DNA from: Gardnerella vaginalis
GTDB lineage: Bacteria; Actinomycetota; Actinomycetes; Actinomycetales; Bifidobacteriaceae
Assembly: GCF_001563665.1 (NCBI RefSeq)
Contig: NZ_KQ961853.1
Location: forward strand, 21,647-60,711
Direction of reading: 5' to 3'
Length of the DNA: 39,065 nt
The position numbers were made by a program, and so were the translations under genes. Positions 7,315-16,262 of the stretch are shown here, piece after piece (position 1 is the stretch's first letter; each line of letters begins with the position of its first letter). A model generated the notes under the pieces. The model was not told the origin of the DNA. It searched no databases and was given only the letters and a program-made list of their open reading frames with translations.

Positions 7315-8166
7315 ATGGCAGCAATTACTGCAGCGTTGATTAAGCAGGTGCGCGAAGAAACTGGCGCCGGCATGATGGACGTTAAAAAAGCTCTTACTGA
7401 GGCTGAAGGCGATGTTGCCCGCGCTAAGGAAATTATTCGTGCGAAGGGTATCCAAGCAGCTGGTAAGCGTGAAGGTCGTAAAGCTCAGGAAGGCACGATT
7501 GCTTCTAAGGTAGTTAAGTCTAGCGAAGGCGAAACTGGCTACGCAGTCGAATTGAATTCTGAAACAGACTTTGTTGCAAAAACACCAAAGTTCGTTGAGT
7601 TTTCTGAAACTGTACTTGGATATGCTATTGAAGCATCAGCATCTACTACTGAAGAAGTTCTTGCATCTAAAGCTAATGATGCAACTGTTAAAGAAGCAGT
7701 TGAAGAAGCAGCAGCTTTGTTCGGAGAGCATGTAAAAGTTGGTCAGGTTGCAACTGTAAGCGGACCACACGTTGAAATTTATGCTCATAAGAAGTCTGTT
7801 GAATTGCCTCCAAGCATCGTTTCTATGATTGCTACTGATGAAGCTGGCGCAAAGGTTGCTCATGAAGCAGCTTTGCAAATTTCTGCTATGGGTGCTCAGT
7901 GGCTTCGCCGCGAAGACGTTCCAGAAGAAGTTTTGGAATCTGAGCGCCGTGTTGCTACTGAAAAGTCATTAGCTGAAGGAAAGCCAGAGAAGATTGTTCC
8001 AAAGATTGTTGAAGGTCGTATGAACGCTTTCTTCAAAGAAACAGTTCTTCTTGAGCAATCATATGTGAAAGATCCTTCTAAAACAGTTGGTGACTTATTC
8101 AAGGAAGTTGGCGGAACTGCTTTAGCTTTTGCTCGTCTTGAAGTTGGTAAGGGTTCAGCTGAATAA
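7315..8166 (+). CDS. tsf: Elongation factor Ts
   Basis: A 283-residue guanine-nucleotide exchange factor for EF-Tu in translation elongation. The N-terminal UBA-like domain has the signature LIKQVREETGAGMMDVKKAL (about 8-27). The core TDFVAKTPKF motif (about 83-92) inserts into EF-Tu. The repeat region contains EIYAHKKSVELPPSIV and the C-terminal helix ends near GGTALAFARLEVGKG. Length is standard. The start is given by GAGGAG 6 nt before ATG. It is the second gene of the rpsB-tsf unit, separated by a 97-nt spacer with a strong hairpin and closed by a terminator. Confidence 0.98.
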   Translation: MAAITAALIKQVREETGAGMMDVKKALTEAEGDVARAKEIIRAKGIQAAGKREGRKAQEGTIASKVVKSSEGETGYAVELNSETDFVAKTPKFVEFSETVLGYAIEASASTTEEVLASKANDATVKEAVEEAAALFGEHVKVGQVATVSGPHVEIYAHKKSVELPPSIVSMIATDEAGAKVAHEAALQISAMGAQWLRREDVPEEVLESERRVATEKSLAEGKPEKIVPKIVEGRMNAFFKETVLLEQSYVKDPSKTVGDLFKEVGGTALAFARLEVGKGSAE

Positions 8167-8195
8167 GCATTACTTACAATAAAATCATATTATTT

Positions 8196-8236
8196 ATAGG
8201 TTGCGTACTTAAATGTGCGCAACCTATTTTGTTTTT
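8196..8236 (+). terminator. Terminator after tsf
   Basis: A 10-bp stem ATAGGTTGCG/CGCAACCTAT (8196-8205, 8218-8227), with a few further possible pairs inside, followed by TTTTGTTTTT. It separates rpsB-tsf from pyrH. Confidence 0.92.
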
Positions 8237-8357
8237 ATCAATCGAACTTTTATACAAATAACTATATAATCTTACTTTGCACATTTCGTTATATATTACT
8301 TTTTTAATAAATAGCGCATGCGCAACGATTATATGCACTTAATTTAAGCATTTAAGC

Positions 8358-8386
8358 TTAAGTTTTTCAGTGTCGCGATTTATAGA
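8358..8386 (+). promoter_or_regulatory. Candidate pyrH promoter
   Basis: TTAAGT (8358-8363), a 17-bp spacer and TATAGA (8381-8386) lie about 50 nt before the pyrH ATG and after the tsf terminator. A 10-bp palindrome GCGCATGCGC (8314-8323) lies upstream. The assignment rests on spacing and moderate hexamer matches only. Confidence 0.4.
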
Positions 8387-8436
8387 TAGACTGGCAAAGA
8401 TATGCTTGCATTCGCTGATAGAGCAGGAGGAATAGT

Positions 8437-9186
8437 ATGACTATCGAACAAGAGAATAATGGTGCTCGTAGAGTTCTCTTGAAACTTTCAGGCGAAGCAT
8501 TTGGCGGCGGTGCCGTTGGTATTGATACTCACATTATTCGTAGGATTGCAGAAGAAATTATGACTGCAGTACGTAGTGGTGTGCAAGTCGCAATTGTTGT
8601 TGGAGGCGGAAACTTCTTTAGAGGAGCTGAACTTCAACAAGCTGGAATTGATCGTAGTCGTGGAGATTACATGGGCATGCTTGGTACTGTTATGAATTGC
8701 TTAGCTCTTCAAGATTTCCTTGAGCAATCCGGACAAGCTACTCGTGTTCAAACAGCTATTACTATGGGTCAAGTTGCAGAACCTTATATCCCATTAAAAG
8801 CTATTCGACATCTTGAAAAAGGGCGAGTTGTTATCTTCGGAGCAGGTGCAGGTATGCCATATTTCTCGACTGATACTGTGTCTATTCAACGTTCATTAGA
8901 GATACATTGCGATGAAGTGTTAATGGGCAAGAACGGTGTTGATGGAGTTTATAGTGCTGATCCTCGTAAAGATTCCAATGCTAAAAAATTCATAACTCTT
9001 AGTTACCAACGCGCACTTGTTGATGGTCTAGCAGTTATGGACGCATCTGCACTTTCTATGGCTAGAGATAATAAACAGAAAATCCGAGTCTTCGGCTTAG
9101 AAGGCAAAGGAAATGTGACACGTGCATTGATTGGTGAAGAAATAGGAACACTTGTTTCTGACGCTCAAGCCAAATTTGCTGAATAA
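8437..9186 (+). CDS. pyrH: UMP kinase
   Basis: A 249-residue bacterial UMP kinase of the amino-acid-kinase fold. It phosphorylates UMP to UDP with ATP in pyrimidine synthesis and acts as a homohexamer. Landmarks are [13 protein letters not shown] (about 12-24), [13 protein letters not shown] (about 53-65), the segment [19 protein letters not shown] (about 168-186) and the C-terminal region with [20 protein letters not shown] 6 nt upstream fixes the ATG start. The order pyrH-frr-cdsA is the classical one linking nucleotide supply, ribosome recycling and phospholipid synthesis. Confidence 0.98.
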   Translation: MTIEQENNGARRVLLKLSGEAFGGGAVGIDTHIIRRIAEEIMTAVRSGVQVAIVVGGGNFFRGAELQQAGIDRSRGDYMGMLGTVMNCLALQDFLEQSGQATRVQTAITMGQVAEPYIPLKAIRHLEKGRVVIFGAGAGMPYFSTDTVSIQRSLEIHCDEVLMGKNGVDGVYSADPRKDSNAKKFITLSYQRALVDGLAVMDASALSMARDNKQKIRVFGLEGKGNVTRALIGEEIGTLVSDAQAKFAE

Positions 9187-9263
9187 AATTAAAACACGAT
9201 GTTTACTAAACAGTTAAAATACTTTTAAAAAACAATTAGCATGAGATTTACAAAGGAGAATTC

Positions 9264-9818
9264 ATGTCTGCAATTATTGATCAAGCTCAAGAACAAATGA
9301 ATAAATCTGTTGAAGCTACTAAAGAAAACTTTATGGGCATTAGAACAGGAAGAGCAAACCCTGCTTTACTAAATGGAATTATGGTTGATTATTATGGTGC
9401 TCCTACTCCTATTAAGGCTGTTGCATCAATTGGTGTTCCAGAACCTCGCACTTTAGCAGTTACTCCTTTTGACGCTTCACAGGCAAATGCTGTTGAAAAG
9501 GCAATACGTGATTCTGATTTAGGCGTAAGCCCTAATCGCGATGGTAATGTTATTCGTGTTACAATGCCTGAACTTACTGAGGAACGTCGTAAAGAATACG
9601 TCAAGCTTGCTAAGACGAAAGCAGAAGAAGGAAAAGTTGCAGTCCGTAACATTCGCCGTAAAGCTAAAGAATCCATTGATAAATCAGTTAAAGATGGTGA
9701 ATTAGGCGAAGATGAAGGCGATCGTTTACAAAAGGAATTAGATAAACTCACAAAGCAAGTAACAGATTCTCTTGATGTTTTACTTGAAGGAAAGCAAAAA
9801 GAAATCATGGAAGTTTGA
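9264..9818 (+). CDS. frr: Ribosome-recycling factor
   Basis: A 184-residue factor that, with EF-G, splits post-termination ribosomes. Family landmarks are the GIRTGRANPALL motif (about 26-37), YYGAPTPIKAVASIGVPEPRT, the conserved LTEERRKEYVKLAK (about 105-118) and VRNIRRKAKESI (about 129-140) in the helical bundle. Full length, with AAAGGAG 6 nt before ATG. It sits 77 nt after pyrH and 80 nt before cdsA, in the usual order, probably co-transcribed with pyrH. Confidence 0.98.
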   Translation: MSAIIDQAQEQMNKSVEATKENFMGIRTGRANPALLNGIMVDYYGAPTPIKAVASIGVPEPRTLAVTPFDASQANAVEKAIRDSDLGVSPNRDGNVIRVTMPELTEERRKEYVKLAKTKAEEGKVAVRNIRRKAKESIDKSVKDGELGEDEGDRLQKELDKLTKQVTDSLDVLLEGKQKEIMEV

Positions 9819-9898
9819 TTCTTTATCTACGAATAAAATAAAGAATAAACTATAGAGTTCATCTAATAATTTAGATATATTCTGAAGATGGGTGTTGC

Positions 9899-10966
9899 AT
9901 GGAACAGCAGAGTGATGAGATAGTTGAATCTTCTAAAAGCAATATAGCTCAAGGAAGTATAGATGAAAAAGTAGTATCTTCTTCATCGTCAAATAATGAA
10001 TCCTCTTGTGAGAATAATAGCAACACCCAGAATAATTCCAATAATAGCTCGCATGAAACTTTAACAGATATAAACAGACGCACAGGACGTAATATGCCAC
10101 AAGCTATTGCTACTGCTGCTTTGCTTGTAGTTGTTATTATTGCATGTTTAATAATAAGTAGAGATGCTTTTATTATATTGATTGCATTATTTATGGTTGG
10201 AGCATTATGGGAATTGCACGTTGATTTCGCAACAATTGGATTAAGAATACCATTTGTAGTTCTATCAATATGCTCTGTTGTAACAATTTTAGCTACATAT
10301 TATTCAAAATGGCATGCTATTGCTATGGCTAGCGGAATCACAGCATCGCTTATTCTTACTGTTGTATTTGCAACATTTAATAGCACTATTTCTGCTCGCA
10401 CTCTTCAAGCTGTTGAAAAGAAATTACAAAAATCTTCGCAATCAACAATTAACAGTAGTACTTTTACTAATACTGCTGCATCAATGTTTGTAATACTTTA
10501 TATACCTCTTTTAGCTTCTTGCATTGTTCTATCTATAGCAGGAAGTAAATATGCTTTTGCTCACGCTATGCTATTAGTATTTTTGCCTGCTTTAAGTGAT
10601 ACTGGTGGATTATTCGCTGGAGCATGGCTAGGAAAACATAAATTATCTCCAAGAATTTCGCCGAAAAAATCCGTTGAAGGCTTAATAGGATCAATGCTCT
10701 TAGCTGTAATTGGAGCATACATAATTGTTATTAGTTTCTATGGAATGAAGTTTCTTGATTTCTGGTGGCTTCCAGCGATTATGGGCATAGTTTCTGGAAT
10801 AGTTGGAACATTTGGAGATTTATGTGCTTCAATGCTTAAACGAGATATTGGAATTAAAGATATGGGTCACCTTCTTAAAGGACACGGAGGCATTATGGAT
10901 AGAGTTGACTCAATCTTATTGTGTGGACCAGTTCTTATGGCAATTATGAAATTCATGGGAATTTGA
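9899..10966 (+). CDS. cdsA: Phosphatidate cytidylyltransferase (CDP-diglyceride synthase)
   Basis: A 355-residue membrane enzyme that makes CDP-diacylglycerol from phosphatidic acid and CTP, the branch point of phospholipid synthesis. Residues 1-60 are an unusually long hydrophilic Ser/Asn-rich leader, probably cytosolic and disordered. About eight hydrophobic segments follow from residue 65. The C-terminal signature is complete: SMLKRDIGIKDMGHLL, then KGHGGIMDRVDS (about 315-345), preceded by SPKKSVEGLIGS. The ribosome site is weak (GGGTG). The product feeds the pgsA-like enzyme encoded at 12874. The long Ser/Asn leader is the only odd part. Confidence 0.94.
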   Translation: MEQQSDEIVESSKSNIAQGSIDEKVVSSSSSNNESSCENNSNTQNNSNNSSHETLTDINRRTGRNMPQAIATAALLVVVIIACLIISRDAFIILIALFMVGALWELHVDFATIGLRIPFVVLSICSVVTILATYYSKWHAIAMASGITASLILTVVFATFNSTISARTLQAVEKKLQKSSQSTINSSTFTNTAASMFVILYIPLLASCIVLSIAGSKYAFAHAMLLVFLPALSDTGGLFAGAWLGKHKLSPRISPKKSVEGLIGSMLLAVIGAYIIVISFYGMKFLDFWWLPAIMGIVSGIVGTFGDLCASMLKRDIGIKDMGHLLKGHGGIMDRVDSILLCGPVLMAIMKFMGI

Positions 10967-10977
10967 CATATAAATTT

Positions 10978-11019
10978 CTAATTATAATTCTCTAGTTACA
11001 ATTTCCTAATTACAATTTG
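10978..11019. repeat. Three tandem copies of a 14-bp unit
   Basis: Just after the cdsA stop, a unit close to CTAATTACAATTTC occurs three times head to tail (10978-10991, 10992-11005, 11006-11019) with one to three substitutions per copy. It lies upstream of the lgt promoter. No function evident. Confidence 0.85.
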
Positions 11020-11067
11020 CGCATTGAATTATTCTTCTTTGAAAACTTAAGAATCATGGTCTAAGTG

Positions 11068-11080
11068 TAGTATCAATCCC
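11068..11080 (+). promoter_or_regulatory. -10 element giving a leaderless lgt mRNA
   Basis: TAGTAT (11068-11073) followed by 7 nt and then ATG. There is no Shine-Dalgarno and no good -35 hexamer. The geometry is the same as for fadD, rpe, garA and hisS in this window. Confidence 0.5.
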
Positions 11081-11989
11081 ATGACTGTAGCTTATATTCC
11101 ATCACCAACTATTTCTTATATCAAATTTGGTCCTTTTATTATACGTTTTTACGCTATTTTCATTCTCATAGGAATCTTACTAGCAATGTACATGATTACT
11201 CGTACTTGGAAACGTAGAGGCGGAAATTTTGATCAAATATTAGACATAGCTTTAATAAGCATTCCATGCGGAATTATTGGAGCGCGTCTTTATCACGTTA
11301 TTACAACTCCTGAAAAATTCTTCTCACACTCAGGTGATTGGGTCGAGATGTTTAGAATATGGAATGGCGGACTCGGCATCTGGGGAGGAGTGGTTTTAGG
11401 ATCGCTTGCAGCATGGGCAGTATGCAAGCATCGTCATTATCCTACAGCATTACTTGCAGATGCTGCAGCTCCAGCTTTACTTATAGCTCAAGGAATTGGC
11501 AGATTAGGAAATTGGTTTAACCAAGAACTTTACGGTGCTCCTACAACACTTCCATGGGGTCTTAAACTAAATAATATGGGTGGTGCAATTGGAAATAAAG
11601 AGAGTTGTTACGATGGTCTTTCATGCCCTGAAGGAACGTTATTCCACCCAACATTCTTATATGAAATGATATGGAATTTTATTGGCGCAGCTTTAATTAT
11701 TATTCTTTCTAAGAAAATTCTCAAAAAGTGTAAAGCTGGATCAATTTTTATCATTTATGTTATGTGGTATACGCTAGGACGAACTTGGATTGAATGTTTA
11801 CGTATTGATTTTTCACATGTTTTTTGTGGAATTCGAATCAACGTGTGGGTTTCTATAGGAGTATTTATGTGCGCTGCGATTGCTTTTATACTTCTTCAAA
11901 GACACAGTGATTTTACTGATTCGCTAAGCGAAAAACTTTTAGATACTACGTCTTATGAGAATGAGAAGAATAGTATAAAATCCAAATAA
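11081..11989 (+). CDS. lgt: Prolipoprotein diacylglyceryl transferase
   Basis: A 302-residue polytopic membrane enzyme. It transfers a diacylglyceryl group from phosphatidylglycerol to the lipobox Cys of prelipoproteins, the first step of lipoprotein maturation. About seven membrane segments are visible. Landmarks are FGPFIIRFYA near the N-terminus, WNGGLGIWGGVV (about 94-105) and the Lgt signature GRLGNWFNQELYG (about 145-157). The C-terminal 25 residues are hydrophilic. One client, the GluB lipoprotein, is encoded at 27879. The ATG lacks a ribosome site and has a -10 element 7 nt upstream, so it is probably leaderless. Confidence 0.95.
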   Translation: MTVAYIPSPTISYIKFGPFIIRFYAIFILIGILLAMYMITRTWKRRGGNFDQILDIALISIPCGIIGARLYHVITTPEKFFSHSGDWVEMFRIWNGGLGIWGGVVLGSLAAWAVCKHRHYPTALLADAAAPALLIAQGIGRLGNWFNQELYGAPTTLPWGLKLNNMGGAIGNKESCYDGLSCPEGTLFHPTFLYEMIWNFIGAALIIILSKKILKKCKAGSIFIIYVMWYTLGRTWIECLRIDFSHVFCGIRINVWVSIGVFMCAAIAFILLQRHSDFTDSLSEKLLDTTSYENEKNSIKSK

Positions 11990-12024
11990 AAGTACAATTT
12001 CAATTAGTAGTCTTTTGCTTTTCT

Positions 12025-12037
12025 TAGAATGGGAATC
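12025..12037 (+). promoter_or_regulatory. -10 element giving a leaderless rpe mRNA
   Basis: TAGAAT (12025-12030) followed by 7 nt and the ATG at 12038. The hexamer overlaps the alternative in-frame ATG at 12029, which argues that the latter is not transcribed as a start. The -35 is weak. Confidence 0.5.
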
Positions 12038-12703
12038 ATGAATATACAGATAGCACCTAGCATACTTTCAGCAGATTTTTGCAATCTCGAGCGTGATCTT
12101 GTTGCAATTTCCAACGCCGATCTTGTTCACGTAGATGTGATGGATCATCATTTTGTTCCTAATCTTACTTTAGGCGAACCGATCGTTAAGCGTATTTGTG
12201 AAGTAACAAATCTTCCAGTAGATGTTCATTTAATGATTGAAGATCCTGATCGTTGGGCTCCAGAATATGCAAAGCTCGGGGCTTGCTCAGTTAGCTTCCA
12301 CATGGGAGCAACACATGCTCCTGTACGCCTTGCTCGTCAGCTTCGTAGCATGGGTTGCAAAGCTTGTTTCGCTGTACGTCCTGCAGAACCTGTAGAACCT
12401 ATTTTTGATATTCTCGATGAATTCGATATGGTTTTAATTATGACAGTTGAGCCAGGATTTGGCGGACAGAAGTTCCTAAGTAATCAAATGGGTAAAGTAC
12501 GTCGCTTAAGAGATGAAATCACAAGACGTGGCTTAAAAACGCATATTCAAGTAGATGGAGGAGTGAGTCCTTCTACAGCAGCTACAGTTTCTGAAGCTGG
12601 AGCGGATGTTTTAGTTGCAGGCTCTGCTGTTTATGGAGCAGAAAGCCCAAGTGAAGCTATTGAATCAATACGTAAAATAGCACAAGCTGCTTGGAAAGAT
12701 TGA
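12038..12703 (+). CDS. rpe: Ribulose-phosphate 3-epimerase
   Basis: A 221-residue TIM-barrel enzyme that interconverts ribulose 5-phosphate and xylulose 5-phosphate. In bifidobacterial metabolism this is central because xylulose 5-phosphate feeds the phosphoketolase ('bifid') shunt. Landmarks are IAPSILSADF (about 5-14), VHVDVMDHHFVPNLTLG with metal-binding His and Asp (about 30-46), VHLMIEDPD (about 66-74), EPGFGGQKF (about 142-150) and the second Asp in VDGGV (about 170-174). I start at 12038 rather than the ATG at 12029, because the latter lies inside the likely -10 element. It is a single gene with a strong hairpin behind it. Confidence 0.95.
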   Translation: MNIQIAPSILSADFCNLERDLVAISNADLVHVDVMDHHFVPNLTLGEPIVKRICEVTNLPVDVHLMIEDPDRWAPEYAKLGACSVSFHMGATHAPVRLARQLRSMGCKACFAVRPAEPVEPIFDILDEFDMVLIMTVEPGFGGQKFLSNQMGKVRRLRDEITRRGLKTHIQVDGGVSPSTAATVSEAGADVLVAGSAVYGAESPSEAIESIRKIAQAAWKD

Positions 12704-12708
12704 TATTT

Positions 12709-12743
12709 TAATAAATGTGGGGGTCTGATCCCCACATTTATTA
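12709..12743 (+). terminator. Hairpin terminator after rpe
   Basis: A perfect 14-bp stem from TAATAAATGTGGGG to CCCCACATTTATTA around a 7-nt loop, starting 5 nt after the rpe stop. The downstream strand lacks a clean T run (TATTG follows), so termination may rely on the A/U base of the stem. Confidence 0.75.
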
Positions 12744-12873
12744 TATTGTTCGCAATCTCATAGTCTTGTAAATTTTTAGTTTTAATGCTAACTCGGTTGC
12801 GATCTATATTTTTAAAACAGCGAATATAATTTTTGATTTTATTGACTTTTATTAAAATTAAGGGAAGTATGAA

Positions 12874-13488
12874 ATGGTTAAGTTTGCTTCTAGTAGGGAA
12901 TATAGTCCTGCTGCGCTTAATCGAGTTTTCACTGTACCTAATCTTATAAGTTTTCTTCGCATCTGCTCTATACCATATTTAGCTTGGCTTATTGCAAAAC
13001 ATAATATGGTTTTAGCTCTTTTAGTTCTTGCTATCTCAGCTCTTTCAGATTGTGTTGACGGATATATAGCTCGTAGATTTAATCAAGTCAGCAAACTCGG
13101 ACAAATATTAGATCCTATTGCAGATCGTTTGTTAATTGTTTGTAGCACTCTAGCGTTAACTTTTACATCAATAATACCTTGGTGGACTTTATTCCTAGTT
13201 TTAGCTAGAGATGTTATTATGGCTGTTCTTATTGTTATTCTTGCGCAATACGATTACGGGCCTTTACCTGTCAACTTTATGGGTAAAACTGGTACAGCAT
13301 TATTGATGCTTTTCATAGTACTTTTAATGATTTATTCCACATCTTTTATGCATACTCAAATAATTTATGCTTTCGCAATAGCATGTGGAATATGGGGAAT
13401 AGTACTATATTGGATTGCAGGCTTTTTGTATGTGAAACAAGCATGCATGTTGCTTAGCAATAGTAATGTTATTAGCGAGAGAGAATAA
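12874..13488 (+). CDS. pgsA: CDP-alcohol phosphatidyltransferase, PgsA-like
   Basis: A 204-residue integral membrane enzyme that displaces CMP from CDP-diacylglycerol with an alcohol phosphate. The full family motif is present: D59, D62-G63, A66-R67, G76, D80 and D84, with about six membrane segments around it. Phosphatidylglycerophosphate synthase is the likeliest activity, but the family also makes other head groups. In mycobacteria the equivalent gene of this cluster (Rv1822, pgsA2) is not the main PGP synthase. AGGGAAG 6 nt before the ATG sets the start, and a TATAAT at 12825-12830 is a candidate -10. It is the first gene of a cluster running through both DUF881 genes, sbp, garA and the MerR gene. 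Confidence 0.85.
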   Translation: MVKFASSREYSPAALNRVFTVPNLISFLRICSIPYLAWLIAKHNMVLALLVLAISALSDCVDGYIARRFNQVSKLGQILDPIADRLLIVCSTLALTFTSIIPWWTLFLVLARDVIMAVLIVILAQYDYGPLPVNFMGKTGTALLMLFIVLLMIYSTSFMHTQIIYAFAIACGIWGIVLYWIAGFLYVKQACMLLSNSNVISERE

Positions 13489-13497
13489 GTTATTTGC

Positions 13498-14529
13498 ATG
13501 TCACGCGGCGGGATTGATTCTAACGATATTAAGGCACTTGATGAGAGTATAATCAATCAAGCGCCATCTTTCCCTGCTTTAGATGGTTCTCAATTGATTC
13601 GAAGAAGAGCTACATTCTCTAAATCTATTTTTAATATCGCTTCTCACCATGCTTCTAATAATCGCAATCGCTTAGTTAGACATCACGATAGAAGACGCTA
13701 TGTTGATGATTATTCTTTACGTTTGATTGATGATTTAATCAATCGTCCTGTTGATCCTTTATTTATGGATTCTAGATTAAATACTCAAAAAGTTAGTCCA
13801 CTAAGCTTATGGACTACTAGAGTAGTTGTTTTTATTGTTTGCATAGCTGTAGGCACTATTGGAACTCAATTTGTTCGCAAATTACACGTTGACTCGCGTA
13901 AAACAATACGAATGTCATTAGCAAATGAATTATCTGGTCATACTACTAAATTCAACTCTCTTCTAAAAGAAGTAACAAAATTACACAACAGCGTTGATCG
14001 CGAATCAAAACGTATTACAACTCCTGAAGAAAATCAAGTTACAAAAAACGATGATATGACTAACGGAATCAATCCTGTAGAAGGACCAGGAATAGTTATA
14101 ACTTTAGCTAATCCTTTTTCTGCAGGAGCCGGTTCTTCTGAAGGAAACCTGCCGAGAGAATCATCTGGTGCTCGCATGCGAGTAATTACTGATAGAGATA
14201 TTCAACGATTTGTTTCAATTTTATGGGAAGGTGGAGCTGAAGCTATTGCTGTAAATGGTCATCGCTTAGGAGTTCAAACTTCTATAAGAACTGCAGGTCA
14301 ATCAATACTTATTGGAGTAAATCAAACTCAAAGCCCGTATACTATTGAAGCTATTGGAGATAGTGGGAAATTATATAAAAAAATTTCCGATCAAAAATAT
14401 TCTTCATGGTATTCATCTCTTACAAACGCTGGTATCAATCCGCAAGTTTCATCTTCTAATGTATTAAAATTATCTGTAGCAAGCACTGGAGATATTCAGT
14501 TCGCTCAAAGAAGAAAGATAGGTGAATAA
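13498..14529 (+). CDS. DUF881 membrane-anchored protein (first copy)
   Basis: A 343-residue protein equivalent by position and domain to mycobacterial Rv1823. Residues 1-100 are a basic, hydrophilic cytosolic part (with RHHDRRRYVDDY near 60). One membrane helix follows at about 106-127 (VVVFIVCIAVGTIGTQFV), then a coiled-coil stretch (about 140-175). The extracytoplasmic DUF881 domain occupies about 190-340, with NPVEGPGIVITL and an AEAIAVNGHRL strand. Function is not established; the family is linked by context to cell-envelope growth and division. It starts 9 nt after pgsA without a clear ribosome site, suggesting coupled translation. The N-terminal extension is longer than that of the second copy. 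Confidence 0.85.
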   Translation: MSRGGIDSNDIKALDESIINQAPSFPALDGSQLIRRRATFSKSIFNIASHHASNNRNRLVRHHDRRRYVDDYSLRLIDDLINRPVDPLFMDSRLNTQKVSPLSLWTTRVVVFIVCIAVGTIGTQFVRKLHVDSRKTIRMSLANELSGHTTKFNSLLKEVTKLHNSVDRESKRITTPEENQVTKNDDMTNGINPVEGPGIVITLANPFSAGAGSSEGNLPRESSGARMRVITDRDIQRFVSILWEGGAEAIAVNGHRLGVQTSIRTAGQSILIGVNQTQSPYTIEAIGDSGKLYKKISDQKYSSWYSSLTNAGINPQVSSSNVLKLSVASTGDIQFAQRRKIGE

Positions 14530-14534
14530 AAAAT

Positions 14535-14867
14535 ATGACAGCTATTCTCGGTTTAATTTTGGGCGTGCTAATAGGTATTGTTGTTCATCCAGATATACCT
14601 ATAGTTCTTCAGCCGTATCTTCCTATTATGGTTGTTGCTGCTCTTGATGCACTTCTAGGCGCTGCAAGAGCTTATTTTGAACGAAACTTTTCGGATAAAG
14701 TTTTCGTTATATCGTTCTTCTCTAATGTTATAGCAGCTACTCTTTTAGTCTTGTTGGGGAATCAGCTTGGTGTTGGTGCTCAACTTCAAACTGCAGTTAT
14801 AGTAGTGCTCGGAATACGAATATTCTCTAATGTGTCTGCTATTAGACGCTTCATATTTAGGAGTTAG
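14535..14867 (+). CDS. sbp: Small basic protein (DUF1290)
   Basis: A 110-residue membrane protein with three or four hydrophobic helices. The family hallmark LPIMVVAALDALLGAARAYFE lies near 30-50. It corresponds to Rv1824 and to sbp of Firmicutes, always next to DUF881 and cell-division genes. The molecular role is unknown. It lies 5 nt after the first DUF881 gene and 3 nt before the second, so the three are clearly one operon and may form one envelope complex. Confidence 0.88.
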   Translation: MTAILGLILGVLIGIVVHPDIPIVLQPYLPIMVVAALDALLGAARAYFERNFSDKVFVISFFSNVIAATLLVLLGNQLGVGAQLQTAVIVVLGIRIFSNVSAIRRFIFRS

Positions 14868-14870
14868 TCT

Positions 14871-15698
14871 ATGGCGTTTCCTAATAAGCAAAATGATGAG
14901 AATATTATTGGAAAATTACATCAACAGCATGCAAAAGATCGCGAAAGCGATCAAACACAAACTGGTTCTTTTCCTGTTGTACCTAAGCGTTCGAAACATT
15001 CTTTAAGCTCTCAAATCACAAGAGCGCGCATTTTTACAGGATTTCTTATTATGCTTATGTGCGCATTATTGGGATTTGCTTATATGATTCAAGTAAATCG
15101 CAGCTCTTCTTTATATGAAACTTTAAGCGAAGACGAATTAACTAGACTTATAACAGAAACTAATTCACAGATACAAAATCTTGAGCAACGTAAAAGTGAA
15201 TTAAGCGGTCAATTAGACTCTTTGCGTGCATCTGTTAATAAGCAAGAGGAAGCAAGACGTATCGCTCGTCAAAACGCCGAAACTAACGGATTGTTATCTG
15301 GAAGACTACCAGCAATAGGAAAAGGAATAATAATTCATATTACTGCTGGAGAAAAAGAACGAATAGATTCCTCCACAATGTTTGGGCTTATTGAAGAATT
15401 ACGCAATGCTGGAGTTGAAGTTATTTCTATTAACGATATTCGAATTATTACATCAAGTTATATTTCTGACTCTAAGCATGGCTTAATTTGTGACGGTATA
15501 GAAATGGATCCGCCTTATATTGTTAAAGCAATAGGAGATCCTCAAAACTTACAAAATGCTGTTACTATTGCTGGTGGCGTAGGATCTAGATTGAAAGTTA
15601 AATTTGGTGCTCTTGTTCATGTTATGACACCAGACGAAGTGGAAATTAAAGCGACACGCGAACCAAAACAATATCAATATGCTCATCAAGTCGAGTAA
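14871..15698 (+). CDS. DUF881 membrane-anchored protein (second copy)
   Basis: A 275-residue protein equivalent to Rv1825. A cytosolic N-terminus of about 55 residues is followed by one membrane helix (about 57-75, GFLIMLMCALLGFAYMI). A coiled coil rich in Glu/Gln/Arg (about 85-135) and the external DUF881 domain (about 140-260, with GKGIIIHITAGEK and IEELRNAGVEVISINDIRI) follow. AGGAG 7 nt before ATG gives the start. Together with the upstream DUF881 protein and Sbp it probably forms a membrane assembly. The coiled coils could mediate pairing of the two DUF881 proteins (inference). Confidence 0.87.
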   Translation: MAFPNKQNDENIIGKLHQQHAKDRESDQTQTGSFPVVPKRSKHSLSSQITRARIFTGFLIMLMCALLGFAYMIQVNRSSSLYETLSEDELTRLITETNSQIQNLEQRKSELSGQLDSLRASVNKQEEARRIARQNAETNGLLSGRLPAIGKGIIIHITAGEKERIDSSTMFGLIEELRNAGVEVISINDIRIITSSYISDSKHGLICDGIEMDPPYIVKAIGDPQNLQNAVTIAGGVGSRLKVKFGALVHVMTPDEVEIKATREPKQYQYAHQVE

Positions 15699-15703
15699 CA
15701 ATG

Positions 15704-15716
15704 TACAATAACAATT
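15704..15716 (+). promoter_or_regulatory. -10 element giving a leaderless garA mRNA
   Basis: TACAAT (15704-15709), 7 nt, then the ATG of the FHA gene. The element lies in the 18-nt gap after the DUF881 stop and no Shine-Dalgarno is present. It suggests that garA has its own internal promoter besides read-through from the operon. Confidence 0.5.
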
Positions 15717-16154
15717 ATGACAGAACCGATTCCTACAGCTGGTGAAACAACCATTATTGGTATGCCAGCAATTCATATTCCTATTACTGCAACTGAAGAT
15801 CGTCCTTTAAGAAAAGATGATTTAGACACTATTTCTAAATTAGTTCCTGGAACAGCATTACTAATTTCTACTAGGGGAGCAGTTTCAGGATCACGATACC
15901 TTTTAGATGAAGACGTTATTTCTGTAGGCCGTGATTCTCGAGCAGATATTCTCTTAGATGATTCTACTGTTTCTAGAGCGCATGCTGTTTTTCGTAGAAA
16001 TGGAAATGTGTTTACTATCGCAGATTCTGGTAGTTTGAATGGCACTTATGTTAATAGAGAGCGTGTTGATGAAACAGTCTTACATAATGGTGATGAAATC
16101 ATGATTGGAAAGTTTCGTTTAGTTTTCTTTGGAAGTGATTCTATTTCTAAATAG
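15717..16154 (+). CDS. garA: FHA-domain signalling protein, GarA/OdhI type
   Basis: A 145-residue phospho-signalling adaptor. The N-terminus carries GETT (residues 9-12), matching the double-Thr motif that PknB/PknG-type kinases phosphorylate in GarA and OdhI. The C-terminal FHA domain (about 48-135) has the phosphothreonine-binding residues in VGRDSRADILLDDSTVSRAHAV and SLNGTYVN. In mycobacteria and corynebacteria the unphosphorylated protein inhibits 2-oxoglutarate dehydrogenase and glutamate dehydrogenase. Relatives of this organism lack a full TCA cycle, so the target here may be glutamate metabolism alone or something else (inference). It lies in the cluster position of Rv1827, but the neighbouring gcvH of that cluster is absent. 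Confidence 0.88.
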   Translation: MTEPIPTAGETTIIGMPAIHIPITATEDRPLRKDDLDTISKLVPGTALLISTRGAVSGSRYLLDEDVISVGRDSRADILLDDSTVSRAHAVFRRNGNVFTIADSGSLNGTYVNRERVDETVLHNGDEIMIGKFRLVFFGSDSISK

Positions 16155-16262
16155 ATAAGCGAAAATATTGAATTATTCTATTTAGCGCATGAATTCTTTA
16201 TTCATATATTAAGCATAATTCAAACTTCATGATGATTATTGCTAACATATTACATTTTTAAA